A DNA stretch of 64,000 nt from Streptomyces katrae (lineage in GTDB: Bacteria > Actinomycetota > Actinomycetes > Streptomycetales > Streptomycetaceae), in contig NZ_CP020042.1 of assembly GCF_002028425.1 (NCBI RefSeq), positions 1,612,001 to 1,676,000 on the forward strand, in the 5' to 3' direction. The position numbers and the translations under genes are program-made. The notes under the pieces were generated by a model. It did no database searches and was not told the DNA's origin. It worked only from the letters and a program-made list of their open reading frames with translations. Position 1 is the first letter of the stretch, and the number at the start of each line of letters is the position of its first letter. This document shows, piece after piece, positions 44,586 through 55,746 of this stretch.

Positions 44586-45857
44586 TCAGCGCGGCGCCGC
44601 CACCGCCTGGTAGTGGTCGGCGACGACCCTGGCCATGGCACCGTTGGGGTCCGCGGCCACCTGCTTCGCCGAGAAGTAGACGTGGCCGCGGACCTCCGTG
44701 TACTTCTTGGCGAGCGTCAGGTGCTTCGACAGCTCCGCCGGATCGCGCCAGGCGGCCGTGGAGCTGTGTGCGTCGCAGCGGTACAGCGCCTCGCCCACGT
44801 ACAGGTCCACGCCCGTGCCGGCGACGGTCCGCGCCCACCAGGGCACGATCGCCGCGTAGTCGGCCTGCGGGTGTCCGATCTGCCAGTACGCCTGCGGGAC
44901 GATGTAGTCCAGCCAGCCCTCGGTGACCCACTTGCGGGTGTCCGCGTACAGGTCGTCGTACGTCTGCACGCCCGCCCGCGTCGGCGAGCCGAGCGGGTCG
45001 GTGTCCTGGTTGCGCCACACCGCGAAGGGGCTGACGCCGAACCGCGCCGCCGGGCGGACCTGGCGCAGCCGCTGCGACATCTCGGAGACCAGGGTGTCGG
45101 TGTTGTGCCGGCGCCAGGCGGCGCGGGAGCCGAAGGAGGCGCCGTACTCCGCGTAGGCGTCGTCGTCGTCGAAGTACTCCCCCTCCACCGGGTAGGGGTA
45201 GAAGTAGTCGTCCCAGTGCACCCCGTCGACCGGGTAGCGGGAGACGGCGTCGAGCATGGCCTCCTGCACGAAGGCCCTCACCTGGGGCAGCCCGGGGTTG
45301 TAGTAGAGCTTGCCGCCGTAGGGGACGACCCAGTCGGGGTTGCGGCGGGCCGGGTGCGCGGCGGACAGCCGGGAGGGGTCGGTGTGGTTGGCCACCCGGT
45401 ACGGGTTGAACCAGGCGTGCAGCTCCAGCCCCCGCGCGTGCGCCTCGGCGACCGCGGTGCCCAGCGGGTCCCAGCCCGGGTCCTTGCCCTGGGTCCCGGT
45501 CAGCCACTGCGACCAGGGCTCGCGCGCGGAGGGCCAGAAGGAGTCCGCGGCCGGCCGGACCTGGAGGATCACGGCGTTCAGGCGGCGCCGGACGGCGGTG
45601 TCGAGGAGGGCGGTCAGCTCGGCGCGCTGCTCCCGGGCGGCGAGGCCCGACGCGGAGGGCCAGTCCACGTTCTGTACGGTCGCGATCCACATCCCCCGGA
45701 ACTCCCGGGCCGCCGCCCGGCCTGCTCCCCCGCCCCCGGCGGGCCGCTCCCGTACCCGCGCCGGGCGGGCGGCGGCCTCCGCCGGGCCCGCGCCCGCCGC
45801 CGCGGCCAGCGCCCCCGCCGCTCCCGCCAGCAGCCCCCGTCGTCCGATGTACGCCAT
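44586..45857 (-). CDS. Exported glycoside-hydrolase-like protein (GHL10/DUF187)
   Basis: A 423-residue protein with a Tat-like signal (YIGRRGLLAGAAGALAAAAG). The TIM-barrel domain shows EFRGMWIATVQNVDWPSAS, LNAVILQVRPAADSFWPSA, LELHAWFNPYRVANH and DGVHWDDYFYPYP, typical of the glycosyl-hydrolase-like 10 family. It probably cuts a peptidoglycan or polysaccharide outside the cell. ATG 45857 has GGAG at 7 nt. Divergent from the dehydrogenase gene, convergent with the DUF1918 gene. Confidence 0.88.
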   Translation of the reverse strand: MAYIGRRGLLAGAAGALAAAAGAGPAEAAARPARVRERPAGGGGAGRAAAREFRGMWIATVQNVDWPSASGLAAREQRAELTALLDTAVRRRLNAVILQVRPAADSFWPSAREPWSQWLTGTQGKDPGWDPLGTAVAEAHARGLELHAWFNPYRVANHTDPSRLSAAHPARRNPDWVVPYGGKLYYNPGLPQVRAFVQEAMLDAVSRYPVDGVHWDDYFYPYPVEGEYFDDDDAYAEYGASFGSRAAWRRHNTDTLVSEMSQRLRQVRPAARFGVSPFAVWRNQDTDPLGSPTRAGVQTYDDLYADTRKWVTEGWLDYIVPQAYWQIGHPQADYAAIVPWWARTVAGTGVDLYVGEALYRCDAHSSTAAWRDPAELSKHLTLAKKYTEVRGHVYFSAKQVAADPNGAMARVVADHYQAVAAPR

Positions 45858-46033
45858 GTGACGACTCCGTTCCTCTCCGTGACTTCGCTCCACGAACGCC
45901 CAGCATGCCCGCCCCGCCCCGCCACGGGCGGGAAGGACGGGAGTAACGTCGGGGGGCGTGGCGGGCGCCGGGGTGCAGTTACCACTGCCGAACTACGGGG
46001 GACCCGCGATGGATGAGCAGCGAAAGGCACGAT

Positions 46034-46915
46034 GTGACGGACCTCTCTACCCTCCCGACCGACATCACCAGGGTCGGCGTGGTGGGCTGTGGCCAGATGG
46101 GCGCGGGCATCGCGGAGGTGTGCGCCCGCAGCGGTCTTGAGGTGAAGGTCGCCGAGACCACCGGGGAGGCCCTGGAGATCGGGCGCACCCGGCTGCACAA
46201 CTCGCTGACCAAGGCCGCCGAACGCGGCAAGATCAGCGAGGAGGAGCGGGACGCCACCCTGGCCCGCCTCACCTTCACCACCGATCTCGGCGAGTTCGCC
46301 GACCGCGACCTCGTCATCGAGGCCGTCGTCGAGAACGAGCAGGTGAAGACGGAGATCTTCCAGGTCCTCGACCAGGTGATCACCCGCCCCGACGCGATCC
46401 TCGCCTCCAACACCTCCTCGATCCCGCTGGTCAAGCTGGCCGTCGCGACCTCGCGGCCCGACCAGGTCATCGGCATCCACTTCTTCAACCCGGCGCCCGT
46501 GCAGCGGCTCGTGGAGCTGATCCCGGCGCTGACGACCGGCGAGGAGACCGTCAAGCGGTCCGAGGCCCTGGTGCGGGACGTACTGGGCAAGCACGCCGTC
46601 CGCGCCCAGGACCGGTCGGGCTTCGTCGTCAACGCCCTCCTCGTGCCGTACCTGCTGTCGGCGATCCGGATGTTCGAGTCGGGCATCGCCAGCCGCGAGG
46701 ACATCGACAACGGCATGGAGCTGGGCTGCGCCCACCCCATGGGCCCGCTGAAGCTGTCGGACCTGATCGGCCTGGACACCATCGCGTCGATCGCCGACTC
46801 GATGTACGCCGAGTACAAGGAGCCGCTGTACGCCGCTCCCCCGCTGCTCCAGCGCATGGTCGACGCGGGCCGGCTGGGCCGCAAGACCGGCTCGGGTTTC
46901 TACCCGTACGGCTGA
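46034..46915 (+). CDS. 3-hydroxybutyryl-CoA dehydrogenase
   Basis: A 293-residue NAD-dependent 3-hydroxyacyl-CoA dehydrogenase. N-terminal VGVVGCGQMGAGIAEVCARS is the Rossmann motif, ILASNTSSIPLVKLAVATSR and VIGIHFFNPAPVQRLVELIP hold the catalytic His, and DRSGFVVNALLVPYL with SDLIGLDTIASIADSMYAEY completes the C-terminal domain. Acts in butyrate/PHB or fatty-acid metabolism. The start is GTG 46034 behind GAAAGG; ATG 46013 is possible. Confidence 0.92.
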   Translation: MTDLSTLPTDITRVGVVGCGQMGAGIAEVCARSGLEVKVAETTGEALEIGRTRLHNSLTKAAERGKISEEERDATLARLTFTTDLGEFADRDLVIEAVVENEQVKTEIFQVLDQVITRPDAILASNTSSIPLVKLAVATSRPDQVIGIHFFNPAPVQRLVELIPALTTGEETVKRSEALVRDVLGKHAVRAQDRSGFVVNALLVPYLLSAIRMFESGIASREDIDNGMELGCAHPMGPLKLSDLIGLDTIASIADSMYAEYKEPLYAAPPLLQRMVDAGRLGRKTGSGFYPYG

Positions 46916-46988
46916 TCCGCCGTGAATATGGTGTGAGAAGCGCCTCGGTCGCCCGCGCGGCGGCCGGGGCGCCGCTAGGGTCCTGCCG

Positions 46989-48311
46989 GTGAACAGCCCC
47001 ACGACCGCAACGGTGCGGCCCCCCACCTCCGGCGCCCCGTCCCCGTCTCCCTCCCCGGCCCCGAAGACCTCGGCGGCCGCCCGGCTCGGCTGGCTCGACG
47101 CCCTGCGCGGCCTCGCCGCCCTCGTCGTGGCCCTCCACCATTTCGGCGTCCTGCGGATGCTGCCCGCCGGGAAGATCGTGGGACGGAACTTCGACCTCGG
47201 CCTGTTCGGGGTCATGCTGTTCTTCATAGTCAGCGGCTACATCATCCCGGCCTCCCTCGAACGCCGCGGTGACGTCCGGGGGTTCTGGATCGGGCGGTTC
47301 TTCAGGATCCACCCGGCCCTGATCGTCACCATCGTCGTCTCGCTCCTGGTGCTGCCGTCCGGGGACGGCGCGATCCGCGTCCTGCGCACCGGCGACGACC
47401 TGAGCTCGCTGATCACGAACGGCCTGCTGCTTCAGGACGTGCTCGGGGTCACCAACGGCATGAACGTCACCTGGACGCTCTGCTACGAGATGGTCTTCTA
47501 CTTCTTCGTCACCGCCCTGTTCACCCGCGGCCTGCACCGGCACAGCGCCCCCATCGCCGCCGGCTGCGCCGCCCTCGCCCTCGCGGTCGGCACGGCCGTC
47601 GGTGAGAGGCTCCTGACCCCGGACCCCCACTCGGTGCGCCTCGCCCTGCTGGTCGTCGTCCCGGTCGTGCTCGCGGGCTTCGCCGGGGTGCTCAGCGGCC
47701 GGCCCGGTCCGACCCGGGCGGGCGCGCTGCTGCTGGCCGGGCTGGGCCTGGTGCTCGTCACGCTGAACAGCCGGGCCCCCTGGTACGAGACGTGGACGAT
47801 CTTCGCGACCATGTTCGCCGGAACGGCGGTGTACCGGGCGCAGCACTCCGCGCGCGGCCGCGTCCCGTCCCTGCTCGCCTGCGGTTTCGTGGTCGTCTCG
47901 GGTGTGCTGGTCGGCTGGCTGTACAACCGGGACGGCTTCCAGAACCACACCTGGACGCTGGGCTGGATCTCCTGGTCGTCGGCCTACCTGGCCGCCTGGG
48001 CCGTGTTCGGGCTCGGCTTCCTGCTCCGGCGGCGGCGCTTCCCCCGGGTGCTGACCTGGCTCGGCGCGATCAGCTTCTCCGTGTACCTGGTGCACGTCCC
48101 GCTGGTGCACGCGCTCGCTCCCGTGGTGGGGGTGCCGCTGTCGCACTCGGCCCCGGGCCGGGCCGTGTGGGCCTTGCTGCTCGTCGCGGCGGCGCTGGCC
48201 GTGAGCCACCTGATGTACCGGCTGGTGGAGATCCCGGTGCAGAACCTCGGCCGGCGGGTCCAGAAGGCGGCGGTCCGGCGATGGCCGGCCGCCGCCCGGG
48301 AGGAGGGCTAA
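46989..48311 (+). CDS. Acyltransferase 3 family membrane protein
   Basis: A 440-residue protein with about ten spans. WLDALRGLAALVVALHHFGV carries the His of the acyltransferase-3 family, followed by LFGVMLFFIVSGYIIPASLE and RRGDVRGFWIGRFFRIHPAL. Such enzymes acylate sugars of cell-surface polymers or glycolipids. The first 28 residues are Pro/Ser-rich. The stop overlaps the stop of the convergent Nudix gene by 3-4 nt. Confidence 0.85.
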   Translation: MNSPTTATVRPPTSGAPSPSPSPAPKTSAAARLGWLDALRGLAALVVALHHFGVLRMLPAGKIVGRNFDLGLFGVMLFFIVSGYIIPASLERRGDVRGFWIGRFFRIHPALIVTIVVSLLVLPSGDGAIRVLRTGDDLSSLITNGLLLQDVLGVTNGMNVTWTLCYEMVFYFFVTALFTRGLHRHSAPIAAGCAALALAVGTAVGERLLTPDPHSVRLALLVVVPVVLAGFAGVLSGRPGPTRAGALLLAGLGLVLVTLNSRAPWYETWTIFATMFAGTAVYRAQHSARGRVPSLLACGFVVVSGVLVGWLYNRDGFQNHTWTLGWISWSSAYLAAWAVFGLGFLLRRRRFPRVLTWLGAISFSVYLVHVPLVHALAPVVGVPLSHSAPGRAVWALLLVAAALAVSHLMYRLVEIPVQNLGRRVQKAAVRRWPAAAREEG

Positions 48312-48838
48312 CCGAGCCGCAGGTGGTGCAGCAGGAGCAGTCCGGCCGCCATGTTGGCGGCCGGGATCTCCCCGCGCCCGATCATGTCCGGGACGAGCTT
48401 GAGCGGCACCCACTCGCGCCGCGAGGACTCGAAGCCGTCCTCCGGTTCGCCGATGCGGGTGGCCCCGTCCGCCCAGTAGAGGTGGTGGCGGGCGTCCGTG
48501 AGCCCGTTGGAGGGCTCGACGGTCATCAGGTGGTGGAGCGGGCCGGGCCGCCAGCCCGACTCCTCCTCCATCTCCCGGGCGGCCGCCGCCTCCACGGACT
48601 CCCCGTCCTCGACCACCCCGGCGGGCAGTTCCCAGCCCCAGCTGTCGGTGATGAACCGGTGGCGCCACAGCAGCAGCACCTCGTCCGCCTCGTTGACGGC
48701 CGTGGCCACGGCGACCGGCCGCAGCCGGATGACGAAGTGGTCCAGGTGCCGTCCGTCGGGAAGTTCCACGTCCGCGAGGTTCACGTCGAACCAGCGGTTC
48801 TTGTACACGGTCTGCTCGCTCAGGTTCGTCCACTGCAC
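48308..48838 (-). CDS. Nudix hydrolase (ADP-ribose pyrophosphatase-like)
   Basis: A 176-residue Nudix enzyme. The box is intact: GVVEDGESVEAAAAREMEEE followed by SGW. The N-terminal YKNRWFDVNLADVELPDGRH and the VTVEPS segment match ADP-ribose/NDP-sugar pyrophosphatases. GTG 48838 is chosen; another GTG further upstream (VATYEAEGG) is possible. Immediately downstream of an XRE regulator on the same strand. Confidence 0.88.
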   Translation of the reverse strand: MQWTNLSEQTVYKNRWFDVNLADVELPDGRHLDHFVIRLRPVAVATAVNEADEVLLLWRHRFITDSWGWELPAGVVEDGESVEAAAAREMEEESGWRPGPLHHLMTVEPSNGLTDARHHLYWADGATRIGEPEDGFESSRREWVPLKLVPDMIGRGEIPAANMAAGLLLLHHLRLG

Positions 48839-48890
48839 GGTTTTGCCGCCTTCCGCTTCGTAGGTGGCAACATGGCAGCAGCTGGGACCG

Positions 48891-50228
48891 TCACAGGGGA
48901 ACGCGCAGCGCCCCGTCGATGAGTGCGGCCGTCTCCTCCGCACCGGCACAGCCACTGCTCAGCAGCGCCTCCCGGACCGTTCGCAGCCGGTCGCGCAGCC
49001 TCAGCGACTCCATCCCCTTGGCCCGTTCGGCCATTTCGGCCGCCGAGGCCACCGCCCGGTCCGCCTCCCCCTGGCGCAGCTGGATCTCGCACAGCATGGC
49101 CAGCCGGTGCACCCGCCCCCGGTCGTGCGCCGGCGTGCCGACGGCCTCGGCGGCCTGCTCGTGCGCGGCGTCCAGGTCGCCCAGACTGAGCAGCGCCTCG
49201 GCCACCTGTACGTTGACCAGCCCGGGCTGGACGTAGCCCGTCTCGGCCGGCTCGCTGCCGGGCCGGATCCGCTCGGCGGCCGTCTCGGCCCGCCGGATGC
49301 AGGCCAGGGCGGCCGCCGTGTCCCCGAGTTGGGCGTAGGCCTTGGCCTGCATCGCGTACAGGTCGGCGGCCAGTGCCGGGGTCGTCCGGCTGCCCGCGGC
49401 CCGCAGCGCGGCCTCGGCGAAGGCGACGGCCTGGCGGAAGTCCCGCAGGTGCAGGGACTGGTTGACCAGCAGGGCGATCACGTACGCGCCGAGCCCCCGG
49501 TCCCCGCTGGCCTTGGCGAGGCGCAGGGCCTGGTGGAAGTAGCGCTGGGCGAGTCCGTGCGCGTCGGAGTCGTACGCGCAGATGCCCGCGACCGCCACCA
49601 GGGACCCGGTGGCACGGTGCAGCTGCCGCCCGACGTCGTCGGAGTAGCCGCCGCGCAGCATCGGGGCGGTCTCGCTGCCGAGGAAGCGGACGATCCGGGC
49701 CCGGGTGGCCATCCCGCCGGCCCGGCGGTACATCAGCTCGTAGTGGGCCCGGGCGGCCCGCAGGATCTCGATGTGCTCGGGGCCGATCCGCTGCGTGCCC
49801 GGGCGGGACACGTCGGCGTCCTCGGGCGGGTTCTCCCACTCCCACACCGGGATGACGGCGGGGGTGCCGGTGAGGGCCTGCGCGGTGAGCTGCGCGGGCC
49901 GGCCCAGCTCGTCGGAGCGCCACAGGGCGGTGGCCCGGTCCACGAAGCCGCTGAGCCGGGTGGCGTGCGCGGTCTGCCGGCCGGGGATGCCGAGCCCGAT
50001 GTCGTCGAGGCCCACGGGGCGGTGCAGGCGTCCGCCGAGCACTTCGCAGATGAGGTCGGGCACCTGGCCGCGGGGGCGCTGCCCCTTCAGCCAGCGGGAG
50101 ACCGCGGTGTGTTCGTAGCGCAGCGCGAGTCCGCGGGACCGGCCCGCCTGGTTGACGTGCGCGGCAAGTCCGGCGTGGGACATGCCCGCCTCGGCGAGGA
50201 GGGCGTCGAGCAGGGCGTTGGGCTGCAT
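48891..50228 (-). CDS. XRE-family regulator with TPR-like domain
   Basis: A 445-residue protein. The N-terminal HTH (about 5-60) is LLAEAGMSHAGLAAHVNQAG plus HTAVSRWLKGQRPRGQVPDL. The remaining part is helical with TPR-like repeats (LAKASGDRGLGAYVIALLVN, AVAFAEAALRAAGSRTTPAL, ALACIRRAETAAERIRPGSE). It belongs with a large actinobacterial group of developmental and secondary-metabolism regulators, though the specific one is unclear. ATG 50228 has GGAGGGG upstream. Two palindromes lie in the promoter region. Confidence 0.82.
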   Translation of the reverse strand: MQPNALLDALLAEAGMSHAGLAAHVNQAGRSRGLALRYEHTAVSRWLKGQRPRGQVPDLICEVLGGRLHRPVGLDDIGLGIPGRQTAHATRLSGFVDRATALWRSDELGRPAQLTAQALTGTPAVIPVWEWENPPEDADVSRPGTQRIGPEHIEILRAARAHYELMYRRAGGMATRARIVRFLGSETAPMLRGGYSDDVGRQLHRATGSLVAVAGICAYDSDAHGLAQRYFHQALRLAKASGDRGLGAYVIALLVNQSLHLRDFRQAVAFAEAALRAAGSRTTPALAADLYAMQAKAYAQLGDTAAALACIRRAETAAERIRPGSEPAETGYVQPGLVNVQVAEALLSLGDLDAAHEQAAEAVGTPAHDRGRVHRLAMLCEIQLRQGEADRAVASAAEMAERAKGMESLRLRDRLRTVREALLSSGCAGAEETAALIDGALRVPL

Positions 50229-50682
50229 GGGCCCCTCCAAGGGCTCGTCGGCTTCAGGCTAGTGGCTCGGCGGTTCGCGCGGGGTGGGGTGCGGGCAATT
50301 CACACGGGGTGTGAAGCAAGAACGCGCATAAATGCGATACGCACCCTGCCGCGGAGGGCCCGCGCCGCGCTTCACTTAAGAGCCTCGCCAAGGAGGCCGC
50401 CCGGTCGTCGGCTCCCCCTCGTACAGTGCGACGACCCGGCAACGCGCCGCCCGCCCTGCTGTCTGCCCGACACTCCATGGCGGGCGGGCGGCGCACCACG
50501 GCTCCGCGGGGGCCGCCCGGTTGGTCGCCGGGTGGGTCCCCCGTCGAGCCCGGCCGGTTCCGCACCGGGTCCGTCCACCGGCCCGGTGCGGAGCGGCATC
50601 GCCGGTGACACGGATCCGCCCGGGCCGTTCCACTCCCCCCGGCCGGGCGGGTCCGGTCCCCGGTGGCCGGTGCGGTGCCCGG
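50229..50682. other. Upstream region of the XRE regulator
   Basis: 454 nt without a convincing gene; several open frames are GC-biased shadows. The promoter-side palindromes are listed separately. Confidence 0.5.
50299..50336. promoter_or_regulatory. Two palindromes in the XRE-regulator promoter
   Basis: TTCACAC (50299-50305) and GTGTGAA (50309-50315) are a perfect inverted repeat with a 3-nt centre. CGCAT (50325-50329) and ATGCG (50332-50336) form a second. Both are AT-rich compared with the surroundings and fit operator half-sites. Confidence 0.5.
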
Positions 50683-51738
50683 TCAGGTGCGGTCGTTGCG
50701 CAGCGCGAGCAGCGCGACGTCGTCGGCGAGGCGTCCTCCGGTGTGGCGCAGCAGGGCGGCGTGCACGCCCGCGACCAGCCGCGCGGGCGTGAGCGTCTGC
50801 TGGGCCGCGAGGAAACGGGCGAGGGGGAAGAACCGGCCGTGCCGGTCGCGGGCGTCCTCGGCGCCGTCGGTGTGGAGTAAGAGCGCTTCTCCGGGGTGGA
50901 GTTGGCCGAGTTCTTCCGGCTGGACGCCGGGCGGTACGGGCAGCACCCCGAGCGGCGGCCACGGGTCGCCCCCGTCCAGCACGCGCGCCTCGGCGTGCCG
51001 CTGCGCGGACCCGCTCCCCGCCCCGCCCTTGCTCCCCCGGCCACCGCTGGAAGCCGCCCCGCAGGGTTGCGGCACCGGCGCGCGGCGCAGGAGATACGGC
51101 CAGGGGTGGCCGCAGTTCAGGGCCAGGACCGTGTTGTCCGGGGCGATCTGGAGCAGCAGGACCGTGACGAAGTCCTCCGCGACCGGGGACTCCGGATCGG
51201 CCGGGCAGGCCGAGGGGTGCTCGGCCCGGGCACGCTCCCGCAGGTACCGGTGCAGGGAGCGCTCCATCCGCAGCAGGACCCCGCCCAGCGACGGCTCGTC
51301 GTACGCCGCCTCGCGGAAGGACCCGAGGACCGCCGCGGCGGCGCCCAGCGCCGCCAGCCCGTGGCCCCGCACGTCCCCGATCACCACCCGCACCCCGTAC
51401 GCCGTCGGCACGGCCTCGTACAGGTCCCCGCCCACCGCCGCCCCGCGGCTCGCGGACAGCTGGGCGGCGCACAGCGCCAGCCCGTCGATCCGCCCCGGCA
51501 GCGGCCGCAGCAGGACCCGCTGCGTGGCCCCGGCGATCTCCCGCGAGCGCCGCAGCTCGGCGACCAGGCCGCGCCGGATGTGCAGGGCGCAGCCCGTGGC
51601 CAGGACCAGGAAGGCCGCGCAGGTGGCGAGGCTGGGCCCCAGCGGGCCCGGGGTGGACAGCTCCCAGGACACCGCGGCGCCGCCCCAGGCGAGGACGCAC
51701 CCCAGGCGCGCCCGGTGCATCTCCCGGCGCGTGATCAT
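50683..51738 (-). CDS. SpoIIE/PP2C-type serine phosphatase, membrane-bound
   Basis: A 351-residue protein with two N-terminal hydrophobic stretches (GCVLAWGGAAVSWELS; LATCAAFLVLATGCALH) and a C-terminal SpoIIE domain (about 85-350). Metal-binding motifs are AAVGGDLYEAVPTAYG, GDVRGHGLAALGAAAA, LLHTDGAEDARDRHGRFFP and RLADDVALLALR. Dephosphorylates an anti-sigma antagonist or similar protein. A Ser/Gly linker (GAASSGGRGSKGGAGSGS) interrupts the domain. ATG 51738. Confidence 0.88.
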   Translation of the reverse strand: MITRREMHRARLGCVLAWGGAAVSWELSTPGPLGPSLATCAAFLVLATGCALHIRRGLVAELRRSREIAGATQRVLLRPLPGRIDGLALCAAQLSASRGAAVGGDLYEAVPTAYGVRVVIGDVRGHGLAALGAAAAVLGSFREAAYDEPSLGGVLLRMERSLHRYLRERARAEHPSACPADPESPVAEDFVTVLLLQIAPDNTVLALNCGHPWPYLLRRAPVPQPCGAASSGGRGSKGGAGSGSAQRHAEARVLDGGDPWPPLGVLPVPPGVQPEELGQLHPGEALLLHTDGAEDARDRHGRFFPLARFLAAQQTLTPARLVAGVHAALLRHTGGRLADDVALLALRNDRT

Positions 51739-51866
51739 CCGCAGGACGCTCCCCTCCGGCTCGTCGGCCGGAACGATTGTGTCGACCTCCAGACGTACCG
51801 GACACGGCCGGAGGCCGTTCTCACCCGAATGAGTGAGCGTCGTCCGATATGCCTGCCGATATGCCC

Positions 51867-51900
51867 GAGGGGCCCGTCCGGTGGTCCGGACGGGCCCCTC
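51867..51900 (-). terminator. Terminator of the pheST transcript
   Basis: A 15-bp perfect stem (51867-51881 with 51886-51900) and a 4-nt loop start 22 nt beyond the pheT stop. Confidence 0.75.
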
Positions 51901-51922
51901 AGCAGGTCCTGCTCACGGCGGA

Positions 51923-54450
51923 TCAGGCGCCGCGCAGCACCGCCCCGGTCCGCTCGCCGGCGAGCGCCACCGCCGCGTCGCGCGCGGCCGTGGACTCCTC
52001 GGCGGTCAGGGTCCGGTCGGGCGCGCGGAAGCGCAGCGCGTAGGCGAGGGACTTCTTGCCCTCGCCGACCTGCTCGCCGGTGAACACGTCGAACAGCCGC
52101 AGCGATTCGAGCAGTTCGCCGGCGCCCTCGCGCAGCGCGGCCTCCACGGCCGCGGCCGGGACGGACCCGTCGACGATCAGCGCGACGTCCTGGGTCGCCA
52201 CCGGGAAGGTGGAGATCCGGGGCGCCTGAAGGGCCTCGCCACCGGCCGCCGCGAGGCGGTCGAGGTCGAGCTCCATGGCGCTGGTGCGAGCCGGCAGACC
52301 GAGGGCCTTGACCACGCGCGGGTGCAGCTCACCGGCGTGGCCGATGACCGTCTCGGCGCCGTCGAGGGTGACGACCAGCTCGGCGCAGCGGCCGGGGTGC
52401 CACGGACCGTACTGGCCCTGGCGGACGACCAGCTCGGCGCCCGCCTCGGCGGCCAGCGCGCGGGCGGCCTGGACGGCGTCGGCCCAGTCGGCCGGACGGC
52501 CCTTGCCCCACCAGCCGGCCTGCTCGCGGGCGCCGGCCAGCACGACCGCGGCGTACCGCGGCTGCGCGGGCAGGGCCGCGTCCAGGGTGGCGATCTCCTC
52601 GTCCGTGGGACGCCGGTCGACCGGCAGCCGCACGGCGGCACCCGGCTGCTCGCCGGCGCGGAAGACCGAGCCGGTCTCGAACAGCGCCAGGTCGTGGCTG
52701 CCCCGGCTGTCGTTGCGGCGCAGCGCGCCGAGGAGGCCCGGCAGCAGCGTGGTGCGCAGCGCCGGCTCCTCGTCGGAGAGCGGGTTGACCAGCTTGACGA
52801 CCCGGCGGCTCGCGTCGTCCGCGGGCAGCTGGAGCTGGTCGAAGACGCCCTCGCCGATGAACGGGTAGCTGAGCGCCTCGACGTAGCCGGCGCCGGCCAG
52901 GGCGCGGCCGACGCGGCGGTGCAGCTGCTGGCGCGGGGTCAGACCGCGGCCGGAGGGCACCTGCGGGAGGGTGGACGGGAGGTTCCCGTAGCCCTCCAGG
53001 CGGATGACCTCCTCGGCGAGGTCGTTGGGCGCGGCGAGGTCGGGCCGCCACGAGGGCACGGTGACGACGAGCTCGTCCTGGCCGTAGACGTCGCAGCCGA
53101 TCTCCTGGAGGCGGCGCACGACCGTCTCGCGGCCGTAGTCCATGCCCGCGACGCGGTCCGGGTGGTCGGCGCGCATCGCGATGGTGCGCGGGGCGCCCGG
53201 AGCGATGAGCTCGGTGACCCCGGCCTCGGCGGTGCCGCCCGCGAGCAGCACCAGGAGGTCGACGGTGCGCTGCGCGGCCGCGGCGGCGGCCAGCGGGTCG
53301 ACGCCGCGCTCGAAGCGCTTGGAGGCCTCGGAGGACAGCTTCATGCGGCGGGCGGTGCGCGAGATCGACACGGAGTCGAAGTGCGCGGCCTCGATGACCA
53401 CGTCGGTGGTGCCGGTGACGGCGCCGGTCTCGGGGTCGGTGACGGAGTCGGCGATCTCGGTGTTGGCGCCGCCCATGACACCGGCGAGCCCGATCGGGCC
53501 GCTGTTGTCGGTGATCACCAGGTCCTCGGCGTCGAGGATCCGCTTGACCCCGTCGAGGGTGGTGAACTTCTCGCCCTGTTCGGCACGGCGGACGCCGATC
53601 TCGCCGTCGAGGCGCGAGCGGTCGTAGGCGTGCAGCGGCTGGCCCAGTTCGAGCATCACGTAGTTGGTGATGTCGACGGCGAGGGAGATCGGGCGCATGC
53701 CGGCCTTCTGGAGGCGGCGGGTGAGCCAGATCGGGGAGCGCGCCTCGGGGTCGAGGCCGGTCACCGTGCGGGCGGTGAAGCGGTCGCAGCCCTGCGGGTC
53801 GGAGATCTTCACCGCGTACCCGTACGAGTTCGGCGCGGGCACGTCGAGCAGGGCCGGGTCGCGCAGCGGCAGGCCGTAGGCGGTGGCGGCCTCGCGGGCC
53901 ACACCGCGCATCGACATGCAGTAGCCGCGGTCCGGGGTGATGTCGATGTCCAGGACCTCGTCGACGAGCTCCAGCAGCTCGATCGCGTCGGTGCCCGGCT
54001 CGTACTCCGGCGGCAGCACGATGATGCCGTGCGTGCCGTCGTCGCCCATGCCGAGCTCCTCGCCGGAGCAGATCATGCCGTGCGAGGTCTTGCCGTACGT
54101 CTTGCGCGAGGCGATCGCGAAGTCGCCGGGCAGGACGGCGCCGGGCAGGACCACGACGACCTTGTCGCCGACGGAGAAGTTCCGGGCGCCGCAGACGATC
54201 TCCTGCGGTTCGCCGGTGCCGTTGGCCTGGCCGACGTCGACCGTGCAGAAGCGGATGGGCTTGCGGAAGCCCTCCAGCTCCTCGATGGTCAGCACCTGGC
54301 CGACGACGAGGGGGCCCTTGAGGCCGGCGCCGAGCTGCTCGACGGTCTCGACCTCGAGGCCGGCGTCGACGAGCTTGGCGGCCACGTCGCGGCCGGTCTC
54401 GCCTGCGGGGAGGTCGACGTACTCCCGCAGCCAGGAAAGCGGGACGCGCA

Positions 54451-54451
<1 letters not shown>
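51923..54451 (-). CDS. pheT: Phenylalanyl-tRNA synthetase, beta subunit
   Basis: An 842-residue subunit, full length. Domains in order: tRNA-binding EMAP-like domain (about 40-150), B3/B4 editing domain, B5 (about 400-475), synthetase-like core, and the C-terminal anticodon-binding FDX-ACB domain (about 745-840, starting [14 protein letters not shown]). Pairs with PheS to charge tRNA-Phe. ATG 54451 overlaps the pheS stop by 1 nt (TGATG). A terminator follows. Confidence 0.97.

Positions 54452-55746
<1,295 letters not shown>

Noticed and set aside
50254..50565. 103-residue minus-strand ORF upstream of the phosphatase
   Set aside because: No Shine-Dalgarno, Arg/Pro/Ala-rich composition with no recognisable motif, and it overlaps the palindromic promoter region. 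Treated as non-coding.
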